Shown here: in pieces, positions 26,059-38,740 of the stretch
Layout of the letters: each line of letters begins with the position of its first letter
How positions within the stretch are numbered: position 1 is the first letter of the stretch
Assembly (NCBI GenBank): GCA_024138025.1
Contig: JAMXBD010000170.1
Location: 310,001-374,000 of the forward strand
Source: Combretum micranthum
Lineage: Eukaryota; Streptophyta; Magnoliopsida; Myrtales; Combretaceae
Direction: 5' to 3'
Length of the DNA stretch: 64,000 nucleotides
The notes under the pieces: model-generated
Seen by the model: only the letters and a program-made list of their open reading frames with translations
Told to the model about the DNA's origin: nothing
The model's database searches: none
Made by a program: the position numbers and the translations under genes

Positions 26059-27507
26059 TATAAATATATTAGTTAGTGACTATAATACAAGTATTTAAGT
26101 CTATTTAGAATTAACGTCTAATAACTTTTGAAACCCTAGAATTAAGAAAATATTTAGTATTAATTAAAGTAATATTAGTCTAATATTTGTTTTAAGATAA
26201 AATAGATAAGAATGGAAATTGAAATAAGTTAATTTCTTGAGTAATATGACTTCTAAAAATAACCAAACAATTATGTGAGATAAAATAGGAGAAACACGAC
26301 GATTAAGTATTAATATCGAGTCTAGGACACTAATCACATATAGGAATTTAGTTAATTTGTATTGATGAATTGTTTTAAATAGGTGACTTTGACTCATTAG
26401 AGGATCTACCAGTGGATTACTACGATTGAGTCAGTATGAGCAGGTGAGTAATTCAGTCATATTGTACTGGTTGTGATTGTAAATAGTCAATATGTAATGC
26501 AAGATAATCAAATGAATGTTTGTTGAAAGTATGATATGATCTGATTGTATGATTGTTAAAATATCTTTATACAACGATAATGCAATGATTGGTGTTGTGC
26601 AGTAGTATAATGATGATTGTGTGTAATGTATGGTCACCTCGAAATTGATTAAGACTTTTGACTTAAAAATAATATGAACATGCATTGCACAATTGCATTA
26701 TTGCATATATGGTTGTGACAGCCTGCTACGTATTAATATTTCGGATCTCTTTTTTGCTTGGTTGATCTAATGTGTGAGTCTTCCAAGGTTCTCTTTGGTC
26801 TGGCGGTCCTATGAGGAACTAAAAGGCACCGAAGAACGTCGCCCGTAGAATCGCTTTGAAATGATTAATACTTAGGGAGTTTCTAAGGATTGCAGATGAT
26901 GTTTAATCAACTATATTCAAAGTGATAACTTAAAATGAGAAATTCTGATGCTCCTGTGTACTTAGTCTCTCCTGGGCAGGTGGGTCATTGATTTGGTTCT
27001 TCAACCCATTAAAAAGAGGGCGTAAATCTTTTTCCTGTTTGGATTCTAGATCATCCAAACTTGTATCTGTGCATATGGTTGAGTGCTTGCATTGCATATG
27101 ATTTGTTAATGACTTGTGTGATGTATGGTATGTCTGGTTATTCACTGAGCTGTGGTTTCGCTCATACTCCTACAGTCTTTTCAGGTTCACTTTACGACCC
27201 TGGTTAGTTACATCCAGGAATATGGCTCCGGTAAGAGCTTTGAAGCTAGAAGTCTACAGATATATTTTAGTTTGATGGTTATGTACTATTAGATTAGATT
27301 ATTTAGTTGTGTATACTCAAAGGAATATATGGTTTGTAATAGTTTGTAATGTTATTCACTAATCATTTCTCTCATATATTTGTTATTTCTTATCAAGCAA
27401 CTTAAAAGATCCTGTTTTTTGAAAACCTGTCATTCTCTGAAGGTAATCTAGTGATATATTCAAGTGTAACTTGTTTATTACTACTAGGGTACCCTCGGGG
27501 CGTGACA
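24063..27507 (+). repeat. 5' LTR of the gypsy element
   Basis: It is 3445 bp long, AT-rich overall, with a GC-rich island at about 25680-25975 full of ccggcg and ggcggctta words. A tatatatatgtg near 25175 could be a TATA box. A splice-donor-like aaaggtaagt at about 25358-25367 lies just downstream; the same word occurs inverted in the gypsy-related LTR near 61201. An (AT)n run occupies about 26027-26052. The annotated counterpart is 33756-37156. Confidence 0.92.
25680..25975 (+). other. GC-rich island inside the gypsy 5' LTR
   Basis: Short words such as gccggcggctta, gccggcgtac and gaaagccgg alternate within about 300 bases, in marked contrast to the AT-rich flanks. The same island is kept in the 3' LTR (about 35330-35610) and, diverged, in the inverted LTR fragment at about 60565-60830. 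It may fold or bind protein; no function is known to me. Confidence 0.7.
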
Positions 27508-27516
27508 GAATTAAGT

Positions 27517-27528
27517 TGGTATCAGAGC
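27517..27528 (+). promoter_or_regulatory. Primer binding site of the gypsy element
   Basis: tggtatcagagc, nine bases after the LTR end, is the complement of the 3' end of plant initiator methionine tRNA, the standard primer for minus-strand synthesis. Confidence 0.95.
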
Positions 27529-27689
27529 ATGGTTGCTAGAATAAGAAAGATGAATATGTGAAAGAATTGCATTTAGTGATATGGTAAATTAGATTTAGTT
27601 AGCTCATTATAGTAGTTGGGTAGTATGGGTAGAATTATACTGCACAACTAGGAATAAAGTATGTGTGATTATTATTAATCATGCAAATT

Positions 27690-28550
27690 TTATTGTGTGT
27701 GCAGACTAATCCTGCTACGTGTCACATTAGATGGGAGATCTTTAGTATGCAGGAGGAGGAGACTTTGACAGACTACAGGCGCAGACTACGAGTTCTGGTA
27801 GAGGACTTGTATTGAGCGGGATTACTAAGACTTTGGATGAGATCCTCAGCACCTGGAAGCGAGGATTATTGCCTTTGTTTAAAGGCTGGTTATTCTTGAT
27901 GGAGCGGGCTTTTCCAGATAACGGATCAGCTATAGAGACGCTCTACAGATTTGAGAGGCTGATAGTGCAGAAAGGAGGTGGTCTGGAGATTGATAACACA
28001 GCATTTATAGTCTCATCCAGATCAGAGAGACCAGAGCTCCCAGATTTTAGAGTTTGGGTAGATATTGGCAGAGGAGCAGTCTATACTCATGATGTGAGGC
28101 AGGATCATGCCATGCGGCCTATGATGATGATTTGATGCTTGCACGACTCAGTAGATGCAGTCACTCTAGACGCATGTTGATGAGGAAACCACCCATTATC
28201 CCTGAGATAGCAGGTGAGTTCCAGCATCCCACTGCTGTACAGGATCGAGTAGTACAGGAGACAGTTCAGACTACTGTCCACATGAGGAGTATCACCACAG
28301 AGTTGTTGGATGAGAGAGAAGGTAAGAAAAGAAAGATTGAGGCAGAGAAGTATGTCTCAGATTATAATTATGCCAAATGGATTGGATCAGCGCAGGGAGG
28401 ATGGATTAAGAGTGATATCCCATCTAGAGCTGAGGGTGAGAGGAGGCCAGCACCCAGAGGCATTAGGGTGATGGACACAGCCCTGACTCTAGCACCTCCA
28501 GGAGACGGGTGTGATGATAGAGATTGATGATAGTAGTTCTGAGGGAGGAT
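27690..28550 (+). pseudogene. Unidentified coding-like region between primer site and gag of the gypsy element
   Basis: About 0.86 kb of higher-GC, coding-like sequence lies in the leader. Open frames 27812-28135 and 28132-28527 abut and may be one frame-shifted reading. The first contains Trp/Leu-rich and Asp/Glu segments (SGITKTLDEI, RFERLIVQK). The second has a charged helical-looking stretch (ELLDEREGKKRKIEAEKY) and an Arg/Pro-rich C-terminal part. Read in other frames, the first third contains ETLTDYRRRLRVLVEDL, which is gag-like in style, so this could be a captured or duplicated gag-type segment. I do not recognise a family. A gene upstream of gag is not usual for this lineage. Confidence 0.45.
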
Positions 28551-28897
28551 GATTACCCTCGATTAGGCCCTCAGGAGAAGGGCAAGGGTCGTCTTCATCC
28601 CAGTCCCTGAGTTGACTTAGTATTATATGATGATGTGTATTATCTGTTATGATGACATGACAGGACGATATTAGTAGACTTTTGATGACTTATATATGTA
28701 TCTTTTGATGACTATGATAGGAAGCTAAGTTAGGGTAGTGCAATTTTTGGATATGTACATAATGCACTAACCATGAAAAGCTTTGATGTATTTTGGTTAT
28801 GTATATATATGTGTTGCATATATATATGAATGATTTGATGACTTTTGATAAGACGAGTTATGATCTGACTTAAGTAATATGTTTAATGTTAATAGAA

Positions 28898-30150
28898 TGC
28901 CAAGGGAAGAAATAAAAGTAGAAATGCCAGAATTTCTGGGATCCACCAATAGATGCTCCTGCAACCCCAAAACCGAATTGAGGATGTTTTACAAAGTCTT
29001 CAACAACAAAATGTTTTGATTTTGCAAGCTTTGCAAAATATGCAAGCCACAAATGAGCACCACCTGTTGGAGCACCAGCAATGACTCCACCAAATCCTAG
29101 AAGGAATGAAAGGCATACTCCACCGGTTCAATTTCAGGAAAATGGACCAGTGAATCCAAATGAGTCTGCTGAGGTACAAGGACCCCCTCGATATGAACAG
29201 GAATTGCCACCACCACCACCTTTACGTCCTCAGAGGAATTTGTTGCCGGAATTCATTAAGTGCAACAGATATTTTGAGGGAATACCGGGAAAGCCAGAGG
29301 AAGCTGAAGACTGGCTAGCTCAGATTGAGCGATCCCTTGATGTTTTCCAAGTACCTGAAGCTTTGAAAGTATCCTATGGACTTATTTATTAAGGTTAAGA
29401 GCAAGGATATGGTGGAATTCGAAACAAAGAAGTTTGTCCAACCAATTACTTGGGAAGTATTCAGACGAGAATTTTTGAAGGAATATTTTCCAAGCAGCCT
29501 AAAAGCAAAGTATAGCACTGACCTGATGAATTTGACCCAAGGAGCTAAGACCATTGATGAATATGAACATGAGTTTAATCGGTTGTTACAATTTGCTCCA
29601 GATGCTTATCGGGACAGTGATGAGCTTAAGAGACAGACTTTCATGGCTGGACTAGAACCTCATTTCCAAAGAAGACTTGCTGAATTTGAGTTGATAACTT
29701 TGCAGCTATGTTGGAAAAAGCTCGTATCATTGAACGTGCAAGGAAGTATGAACTTGAGAGGTATAAGAAGAAGGGAACTATGTTCGGGAAAAGAATGTAT
29801 GATGGTTCTATGGCAAGTTCTGTGCCTAAGAAGGTTAAATTCTTCAAACCTTTCAATGTGAACAAAGGAGGAGTAATGGGAAGAATAATGTTACTTGTTG
29901 GAAATGTAAAGGTTCTCATTACCCAAGGCATTGTCCACAATTACAGAACAAATGTTATTATTGTGGGGAAAGTGGGCATATGATAAACGATTGTCCAAAG
30001 AAAAACTGCAACTTGCTTCATATGCAATAAAGTTGGGCACATATCACCCAATTGTCCACAGAAAGCAAGTGCAGTAGCTGGATCTTCACAATCTAAAGGA
30101 GTGATTGGAGCCTCAGGATCGAAAAATGGAATGCAACAAAGCCATGCGAC
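28898..30150 (+). pseudogene. Gypsy gag (broken)
   Basis: Capsid/nucleocapsid polyprotein. The N-terminal part (from about 28953) includes a Gln-rich segment (IEDVLQSLQQQ) and a Pro-rich segment near 29200. The retrotransposon gag domain follows (FEGIPGKPEEAEDWLAQIERSLDV shortened near 29274-29345; FRREFLKEYFP; FNRLLQFAP; FMAGLEP near 29641). Three CCHC knuckles follow at about 29897-29935, 29955-29996 and 30016-30058 (CYYCGESGHMINDCP is the second). Frame changes occur near 29380, 29700, 29885 and 30005, the last in an A-run between knuckles two and three. Confidence 0.85.
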
Positions 30151-30370
30151 GGCCAGAGTTTTTGCATGTATGGAAGTCCTGTGAGAATGTGGAGATAGAG
30201 GAAGGAGATGAAGAAAATATTTGGGAGGAAGTTGATCCTGAAGAATATGGACTCATTGCAGGTATGTAATATATATGTTTACTTAAAGTTATTAGACACA
30301 ATCACAAGTAGATGAGCAATAGAAGTCTTTATAAGTTGAAAATAACATGAACTTAATAATTGATACTTAG

Positions 30371-30714
30371 GATCCATTCAAGTAGGGGATCAGACTGCGT
30401 ATGCTTTGTTTGACACGGAGCAACGCATTCTTTCATAAATACTGGATTAGCAAGGCGTATAAGATATCAATTAAGCATATAAGAATTGAGAGTTACTACG
30501 CCAACTGGAGATTTAGTGGTGACACGGGAATGATCAAGAATTGTCCACTAAAGATTGGAGATCAGAATCAATCTGATTTAATTCTGATAGAGATGCAAAA
30601 ATATGATATTATTTTGGGTATGGTTTGGTTAACTGCTGTAAAAGCAAAAGTTAATTGCCATCTCAAAATAGTATCTTTTGTCAATAATCAAGGAGAAAGA
30701 AAAGAGTATAGGTG
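30371..30714 (+). pseudogene. Gypsy aspartic protease (broken)
   Basis: The region begins GSIQVGDQTAYALFDT and ends near YDIILGMVWL, the usual span of a gypsy protease (about 110 residues). The active-site DTG is destroyed: after Asp-Thr (about 30412-30417) a single base is missing and the frame shifts. The middle and C-terminal parts are recognisable in the neighbouring frame. It lies between gag and reverse transcriptase as expected. Confidence 0.8.
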
Positions 30715-30822
30715 AGATACTCAGAGAAGTCAGAATAGGATAACAGCAATTGAAGTGGAAAATGAAGAAGATATGGAGATGAACGGTTGTATTCTTGGAG
30801 CAACTGAAGGTGAATCCAAGAA

Positions 30823-32130
30823 TTGGATATTCATACCATTCGAACAGTATGTGAATACTCAGATGTATTTCCAGACGAATTACCGGGATTACCCCCACAT
30901 AGAGAAGTGGAATTCTCAATTGATTTGATACCTGGAACCGAACCAGTATCAAAAGCTCCGTATCGTATGGCACCTGTGGAATTGAAAGAATTAAAGGTGC
31001 AGTTACAAGAATTGTTGGATAAAGGATTTATCAGACCTAGTGTTTCACCTTGGGGAGCAGTGCTTTGTGAAAAAGAAAGATGGATCAATGAGACTCTGTA
31101 TTGATTATAGGGAATTAAACAGGTAACTATCAAGAACAAATATCCTTTACCCAGATTGATGATCTTTTTGATCAATTGAGAGGAGCAAAGGTATTTTCCC
31201 GAATTGATTTAAAGTCAGGATATCATCAAATCCGAATCAAAGCAGAAGATGTACCAAAGACTGCATTCCGAACTAGGTATGGTCATTATGAATTTTTGGT
31301 CATGCCATTTGGATTAACCAATGCACCTGCAGTTTTTATGGATCTGATGAATCGTATTTTAGACCTTTGCTGGATATCTGTGTGATTGTTTTCATAGATG
31401 ATATACTTGTATATTCGTCTAATGAAGAACAACATGATGAGAATTTGAGAAGGTGTTACAGATATTGAGAGACAATAAGTTGTATGCCAAATTGTCTAAG
31501 TGTGAATTTTGGCTTAAAGTATATCATTCCTTGGACATATTGTTTCTGGAGAAGGAATATCAGTTGATCCTGCAAAAGTTAAAGCTATTGTGGAATGGAA
31601 AAGACCTGAAACTGTTACTGAAGTTAGGAGTTTCTTGGGATTGGCAGGATATTATCGGAAATTTGTGAAGGATTTCTCAAAGATTGCACGACCTTTGACT
31701 CAATTGACTCGAAAGAATGAGAAATTCGAGTGGAATGATACGTGAACAAAGTTTCCAAGAGTTGAAGAAAAGGTTAATATCAGCACCAATCTTGGTTTGC
31801 CCAATGACAAGGATTTATATACTGTCTATAGTGATGCATCTAGAAATGGATTGGGATGTGTGTTAATGCAAAATGGAAAAGTAATAGCATATGCTTCTAG
31901 ACAATTGAAACCACATGAGATGAATTACCCCACTCATGATCTAGAATTAGCTGCTATTGTTTTTGCACTCAAGATTTGGCGTCACTATTTGTATGGGCAG
32001 AAATGTGAAATATATACGGATCACAAGAGTTTGAAGTATATATTTACACAAAAAGAGTTGAATATGAGACAAAGGCGATGGTTGGAATTAATTAAAGATT
32101 ATGATCTTACCATTAATTACCATCCGGGTA
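30823..32130 (+). pseudogene. Gypsy reverse transcriptase and RNase H (broken)
   Basis: The N-terminal block [20 protein letters not shown] starts near 30868, then the RT core [15 protein letters not shown] (about 31197) and [14 protein letters not shown] (about 31303). The catalytic motif FIDDI (31391-31405) is intact at residue level but lies in another frame. RNase H runs from [16 protein letters not shown] (about 31818) through [10 protein letters not shown] to [20 protein letters not shown]. Frame changes occur near 31060, 31120, 31370, 31455, 31530 and 31745. Only the RNase H part retains a long open frame. Confidence 0.9.
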
Positions 32131-32382
32131 AAGTGAATGCTGGGGGATGCATTGAGCCGGAAAAGTTATGGAGAAGTGGCTTCAATACTAACGGAACAAA
32201 AAGAACTTATCAAGAATTTGAGAGATTAAACTTGGAATTCTCAATACAAGGTTTGGAAGCTGAGTTAGGAAATCTAATTTTGGAACCTACTTTGCTTCAA
32301 GAATTAAAGAAGCCCAGAAAGAAGATATTGAAATTCAAGAGATTAAACAGGGAATATCCCAAGGAAAGTACAAGATTTTCAT

Positions 32383-33715
32383 GTGGATGGAGAAGAAGTA
32401 TTGAGAATGAATAAAAGATTGTGTGTGCCACATGATGAAAGCTTGAGGAAGGAATTAATGCATGAAGCGCATTATTCTGGATATTCTATACACCCAGGAG
32501 AAACAAAGACATATCAAGAGTTGAAAAGTGCGTATTGGTGGAATGGAATGAAAAAGGATATTGCAGAATTTGTTGCTAATGTGACGTATGTCAAAGGATC
32601 AAAGCTGAACATCAAAAACCAGGTGGATTGTTGAAACCATTGCCAATACCTGAATGGAAGTGGGATCAAATTTCTATGGATTTTGTATGCTCATTACCTA
32701 AAACAAATGCAGGTCATGATGCTGTTTGGGTTATTGTGGATAGACTACAAAATCAGCTCATTTCTTGCCAATTAACATGACATATCCATTGGAGAAATTG
32801 GCACGAATATATTTGAAGGAGATTGTGAGATTGCATGGTGTACCTGCTGGTATAGTATCAGATAGAGATCCACGGTTTGTATCCAGATTTTGGCAAGGAT
32901 TACAAAAAGCTTTGGGAACCGGTTGAATTTCAGTACAGCTTATCATCCTCAAACTGATGGACAAACAGAAAGGACTATTCAGACATTGGAGGATATGTTG
33001 AGAGCATGTATTATGGAATTCAAAGGAAATTGGGACCAACATTTACCATTAGTGGAATTTGCATACAATAACAGCTACCATTCAAGCATAGGAATGCCAC
33101 CTTATGAAGCTTTATATGGTAGAAAGTGTCGGTCACCATTGTTCTGGGATAACTTGGAGAAAGTATTGGTTGGACCTGAATTGGTTCAGGAAACTAATGA
33201 AAAGATTTCAGTGATAAAGCAAAGAATGAAAGCAGCACAAGATAGACAAAAGAGCTGGGCGGACTTGAAAAGAAGAGAATTGGAATTTAATGAAGGAGAA
33301 CATGTATACTTAAAGATAAGTCCAATAAAAGTCTTCATGGTAGACAAACAAAAGGCAAGTTGAGTCCTAGATATATTGGACCATTTGAGATATTAGAACG
33401 AGTTGGGAATCTGGCATATCGTCTTGCATTGCCACCTAATTTGTCTGGTATACATAATGTTTTCCATGTATCGGTTCTAAGAAAGTATGTACGGATCCAG
33501 ATAAGATAGTGGAATTAGAACCAATTGATTTGAAGGAAATTTGACTTATGAAAAGCATCCAGTTAAGATATTGGACCGGAAAGTGCAAGTTCTCAGGAAT
33601 AAAGAAATCCACTATGTCAAAGTATTATGGGATCCACAAACAGAAGAGATTACTGGGAATTAGAAGAGGAGATCAAGAAAAGCTATCCACATTTGTTTGA
33701 AAACTCAGGTACGCA
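32383..33715 (+). pseudogene. Gypsy integrase with chromodomain-like tail (broken)
   Basis: The zinc-binding domain starts near 32440 (HEAHYSGYSIHPG; YWWNGMK) but its two cysteines are lost to a single-base deletion near 32579. The catalytic core shows the three acidic sites in order: MDFVCSLPK (about 32677), SDRDPRF (about 32859) and the Glu after GQTERTIQTLE (about 32960-32990). After YGRKCRSPLFW the frame is open to 33361, then shifts. The C-terminal segment (about 33363-33715) contains GPFEILERVG, HNVFHVSVL and a tail with KVLW, which fits the chromodomain end of Tekay-type chromoviruses. Chromodomains steer insertion toward modified histones. Confidence 0.88.
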
Positions 33716-33743
33716 TTCAAGCTTTGAGGACAAAGCTTATTTT

Positions 33744-33755
33744 AAGGGGGGAGAA
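33744..33755 (+). promoter_or_regulatory. Polypurine tract of the gypsy element
   Basis: aaggggggagaa lies directly against the 3' LTR start (tgtaaacc), the primer for plus-strand DNA synthesis. Confidence 0.93.
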
Positions 33756-36700
33756 TGTAAACCCCGGGAATTTTTCACATTAGTACCCGACTTATAATAG
33801 ATTGTATAAACTAGATAATAGATTTAGATTCTGATTGAAGTCTAATAATAGATTAATATTTAGATTTTGGAAATGAAGATTTAGGAACGAATAAAGAAAT
33901 TCTTTAACCCTAGTTAATACCGAAAAGAGTTTTGTATCTTGAATAACTAATTCAAGATATGATCTAAAATTAGACCCGAAACCTAGTATACAAATAGATT
34001 TAAATAGAAAAATGAATATAGAGATTAAATGATTGTTTTGATCCGATAATGATTCGAGATTAGAATAACGAGTAGTAATGAGTTTATATTTAGACTTAAA
34101 CCCTAAATTCGATTCCTAGTTAAAATTAAAAGCTACTAATAATAATTTATGTTCAGTATCAAAACTAGATATATATAGTTTAATTTTTGTATTAAGTTAA
34201 TACTGCATAAATGATTATTTATGCTCCTAAACAGAAAACGATGATCCAAAAATGAAATTAAGATTTTAAATACAACGAAAATATAAACTGATGAATAACA
34301 AAATCTAAACTCCAAAAATAATCGATCAGCTATTGTTCTAAACCGAGTTTTCTTAAGCTATCGGAGCCTGAAAAAAAATTGACCTAATGAGCTTAAGAAA
34401 TCCAAATCGCGGGAGATAAAATTATACGAATAATTAACTACGTTTATATAACCTAAATTTGTATTATTTGAAATCTAGTGTTTTATATAATTTTATACAC
34501 ATTTTTTGTACAAAAACTTTCAAATATTAGCTAATTTATACCGTATAACTCGTATAATTAACTCAAAATTTAACTAATTAAATAAACTAATATATATATA
34601 TATTATTTTTGGGCTGCTGAATTCGGTGGGAAATCCGGCTGAGGCAAAGAGGGAAAAGAGGAGCTGAAATTAGGATCAATAATTCACCAAATAGTCAACA
34701 AAATCAACCTCTACACCAATCAAACAATGCCAACACACACTAGCATTTATGGATGACAATAATAAAGTAATGAAGAGAATATTGGAGGAAATCTGGAAGA
34801 AAAACGTAGCCGCAACCTCTTCTTCTCCTTCTATATATATGTGTTCAATGCTATTAATGAGGAAACAAACAACCTTCATTATTTCCCAAACTCCCACTAG
34901 CACGAATCCACTTCCAGATAACAACAAAACAAATAAAAACAAAGAACAAACAGATCATAACACCTAAACTGGGATCAAAGGAAAAACAAGCTAAAAACCC
35001 TCAAAAACGAGCTCAAAGGTAACTCGATACGATTTAAAGGATTTTCGTTCAAATATGTGGATTGTACCTGACTTGTAATCATCTTAGGAACATTAAAACA
35101 AACACAAGCTTCGGTTGCATCAAACGAGCTCCAACAAGGTAAAACTTCAAAACCCTAGTTCTACTTTCACAAAATCGAGATCTATATATTTTTTTTTAAA
35201 CGTGTTGAAAGTGGTTATATATCTTATATATATATGAACACTTAGAAGTAGTTTAAATAAGTTTTTAACGTATAAAAATAAGAAAAAGAATCAAACCGAG
35301 GAGGAAGATGATGAAAGTGCAACACTATCTCAAGGCCGGCAGTGTAAACGCTGAACGCCGGCGGCTTATATGGATAGGCTGGCGGCTTATAGGCGGCTTA
35401 CATGATCAGAGGCTACGTAAAATAATTTTCACGTAAAACATGAATGTAAGCCGGCTTCCTGGAGATCTACGCCGACGGTGTAGGGCCGGCGTACGTTGAA
35501 AGCCAGCAGCTTTCAACACCGGTGCACTCGATATGAATTTTTCTTCAAAAAACAATTTTACACCGGCACCTGGGAATGAAGGCCGGCGGCCTTGAGCCGG
35601 CGTACAACCAAAATTCCTCCAACGAAAGTTTTTCTGACCTAAATCGAAATTATACATATATATATAATATATCTACTAAGTATATATATATATGTATGTT
35701 ATACAAATATCTATTAGTTAGTGACTATAAATACAAGTATTTAAGTCTATTTAGAATTAACGTCTAATAACTTTTGAAACCCTAGAATTAAGAAATATTT
35801 AGTATTAATTAAAGTAATATTAGTTCTAATTTGTTTTAACTAGATAAAATAGATAAGAATGGAATTGAATAAGCTATTTCTTGAGTAATGTGACTTCTAA
35901 AAATAACCAAACAATTATGTGAGACAAAATAGGGAGAACACGACGATATTAAGTATTAATATCGAGTCTAGGACACTAATCACATATAGGAATTTAGTTA
36001 ATTTGTATTGATGAAAACTTTGTTTTAAATAGGTGACTTTGACTCACTAAAGGATCTACCAGTGGATTACTACGATTGAGACAGTATGAGCAGGTGAGTA
36101 ATTCAGTCATATTGTACTGGTTGTGATTGTAAGTAGTCCAATGTGTAATGCAGATAATCAAGTGAATGTTTGTTGAAAGTATGATATGATCTGATTGTAT
36201 GATTGTTAAAATATCTTTATACAAGCGATAAGGCAATGATTGGTGTTGTGTAGTAGTATAATGATGATTGTGTGTAATGTATGGTCACCTCGAAATTGAT
36301 TAAGACTTTTTGACATAACAAAATAATATGAACAATGCATTGCACATATTGCAAATTACATATATGGTTGTGACAGCCTGCTACGTATTATATTTCGGAT
36401 ATCTGTTTTGTTGGTTGATCTAATGTGTGAGTCTTCCAAGGTTTCTCTTTGGTTGGCAGTTCTATGAGGAACTAAAAGGCCGAAGAATGTCACCCGTTAG
36501 AATCGCTTTGAATGATTAATACTTAGGGAGTTTCTAAGGAAGTTGCAGGACATGATCAAATTAATCAACTATATTACAAGTGATAACTTAAAATGAGAAA
36601 TTGCTGATGCTCCTGTGTACTTAGTCTCTCCTGGGCAGGTGGGTCATTAAGATTTGGTTCTTCAACCATTAAAAAGAGGGCGTAAATCTTTTTCCTGTTT

Positions 36701-37156
36701 GGATTCTAGATCATCCAAACTTGTATCTGTGCTATGGTTGAGTGCTTGCATTGCATATGATTTGTTAATGACTTGTATGATGTATGGTATGTATGGTTAT
36801 TCACTGAGCTGTGGTTTCGCGCATACTCCTACAGTCTTTTCAGGTTCACTTTACGACCTGGTTAGTTACATCAGAATATGGCTCCGTAAGAGCTTTGAAG
36901 CTAGAAGTCTATAGATATATTTTAGTTTGATGGTTATGGACTATTAGATTAGATTATTTAAGTTGTGTACTACAAAGGAATTTTATGGTTTGTAATAGTA
37001 ATGTATGTTTATTCACTAAGTCATTTCTCTCATATATTTGTTATTTTATCAAGACTAAAAAGATCTGTTATTTTGAAAATGTCATTCCTGAAGTAATCTA
37101 GTGATAGTATTCAAGTGTAACTTTTTTTACTACTCGGGTACCCTCGGGGCGTGACA
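33756..37156 (+). repeat. 3' LTR of the gypsy element
   Basis: It is 3401 bp long, 44 bp shorter than the 5' LTR. In the first 450 bp the differences are some substitutions and about a dozen small indels, nearly all of them bases missing from this copy. It carries the same GC-rich island (about 35330-35610) and the same end ggggcgtgaca. Confidence 0.92.
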
Positions 37157-38740
37157 GTTGGTCCCAAAATATTAACCAAGAATGGGGGTGAATTGGTTTT
37201 CCAAGTTGAAAATTTAATTCTTTGAAAAATTTAAATTTACAAATCTAGTTAATCAACTTAAATGGCTTCTAAACCTTATTGAAAAAAAACAACTTTAATA
37301 AACAATATCTTTAGATGAAATTCAAATAAGAATAGATACAAAAAGTTTAGCTTAAAACAAAAATTGAACTCCCTGATTTAGTCTTTGAATTAATCTCTTA
37401 TTAGTATAAATTGCACTTCTTGTTACTCTCCGAATTTGTTTCTGAAATTACTCCGCAAAACAAATAAACTCTTAAATGTATAAAAATTAAAAGAGATAGG
37501 ATAGAGAAGATTGCAAAGCTATTTACAGAGGTTTCGCCTTAAGCGTCAATCCTCTCTTCCAGCACTAAGCGGGGACCGGTATACCATACCGATATGTTCC
37601 ACCATACAAATCAACAAGTTACAGTTGTCTTTTGCTAAACGCTTGGCTAAAATACACTTAGCTTGATCCGCCTAGTTTCCTCATAGCTACAATCAACTAC
37701 TGAGTCTTTTGCAACTATCAAATCACATAACTGTGTAAAACAAATCGTAGGAAAAGAATAAAATTCTAACAAAATTTAATCAAATAAGAACAATTGAAAG
37801 AGATTGAATTTAGCGCAATGAAATAGGATGAATATTTGTTCTTCTGTTTGAAGTCTTTTCTCATGAAATGATATTCTATATATTATGATTGACTTGAATG
37901 AATATCTTTTATTCTTTGTTTCAACGGCTATAAGAGATGGATAAACTTGTTCCCGATTTTTGCTTTTATTCGGATAAGCATTGCTGGTCGTTTTTCATCT
38001 ATAGCTTAGATAGACTTCATTCCATGAATGTCGTGGTCATCATATGGTAATGTGGCTTATTCAAATGTTCAGATTTGAATTATCTTGTTGTAGATATCCT
38101 TAAAAGATTGATTACATTGTTTCCATTAAAATATCCCATGAAAATAGCACTCTACTTGATATTGATCCATTTCGAATTTGAATTCTTTGATCTTGAAGTA
38201 GATTTGTTTTTTTATAACAAATTAAGTCAAATTCTTTTTACTCTATACTGTACGAGATTATATGTGAACTCTTGTCTGATCTCAATCTTTGTCGGGACTA
38301 AATTCGTCAATAAATAATCTTAATCTATATAATTTAAATCCCCTTTGGATATTGAATCAATTTGTGGAACATATTGAATGCATTATCCAAATACATTCAC
38401 TTTGGTCCTGGGTTTCAATTATATTGTTTAGAAAATCATTGTTTTAATCGTGATTTTTACATATCTCAAAAACTTTGTAAAATGCCTTCTGAAACAGCTT
38501 TTGATCGATATACAACCTTTTGTAAAATACCGATTTTCCTTCTGAAACACTCTCTAAAAACTTATTTATATGTGAAAACTATTGATAAACATTCTCTGAA
38601 ACACTTCCTGAGTTGTGTCACTTTTGTAAACATTTACATAAAATCTTACTTGATTAGTGCTCACTTAATGAATTTTGTTAGTACACACTTAACACTTTTT
38701 GTTATCATCAAAATCATCATTAAAAGAAACCAACAGGTTG

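Larger units (their letters stand above)
24063..37156 (+). mobile_element. Ty3/gypsy chromovirus-like retrotransposon with very long LTRs
   Basis: A full-length 13.1-kb insertion with LTRs 24063-27507 and 33756-37156, ends tgtaaacccc and ggggcgtgaca, and a 5-bp target duplication gttgg (24058-24062 and 37157-37161). It has an initiator-Met primer site, gag with zinc knuckles, protease, reverse transcriptase, RNase H, integrase and a C-terminal chromodomain-like tail, then a polypurine tract. The domain order and multi-kilobase LTRs suggest the Tekay/Del chromovirus lineage (inference). Many small indels break every open frame. Confidence 0.93.
24057..38735 (-). mobile_element. Solo LTR of a related copia family, inverted, split by the gypsy element
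   Basis: Only 24057-24062 (tgttgg) and 37157-38735 belong to this LTR, about 1.58 kb. Reversed, it starts tgttggtttctt, contains gatgataacaaaaag, and ends ttttgggaccaaca, like the surrounding copia LTRs. Target duplication ggttg at 24052-24056 and 38736-38740. No internal region was found, so it is either a solo LTR formed by LTR-LTR recombination or a very short remnant. Confidence 0.85.
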
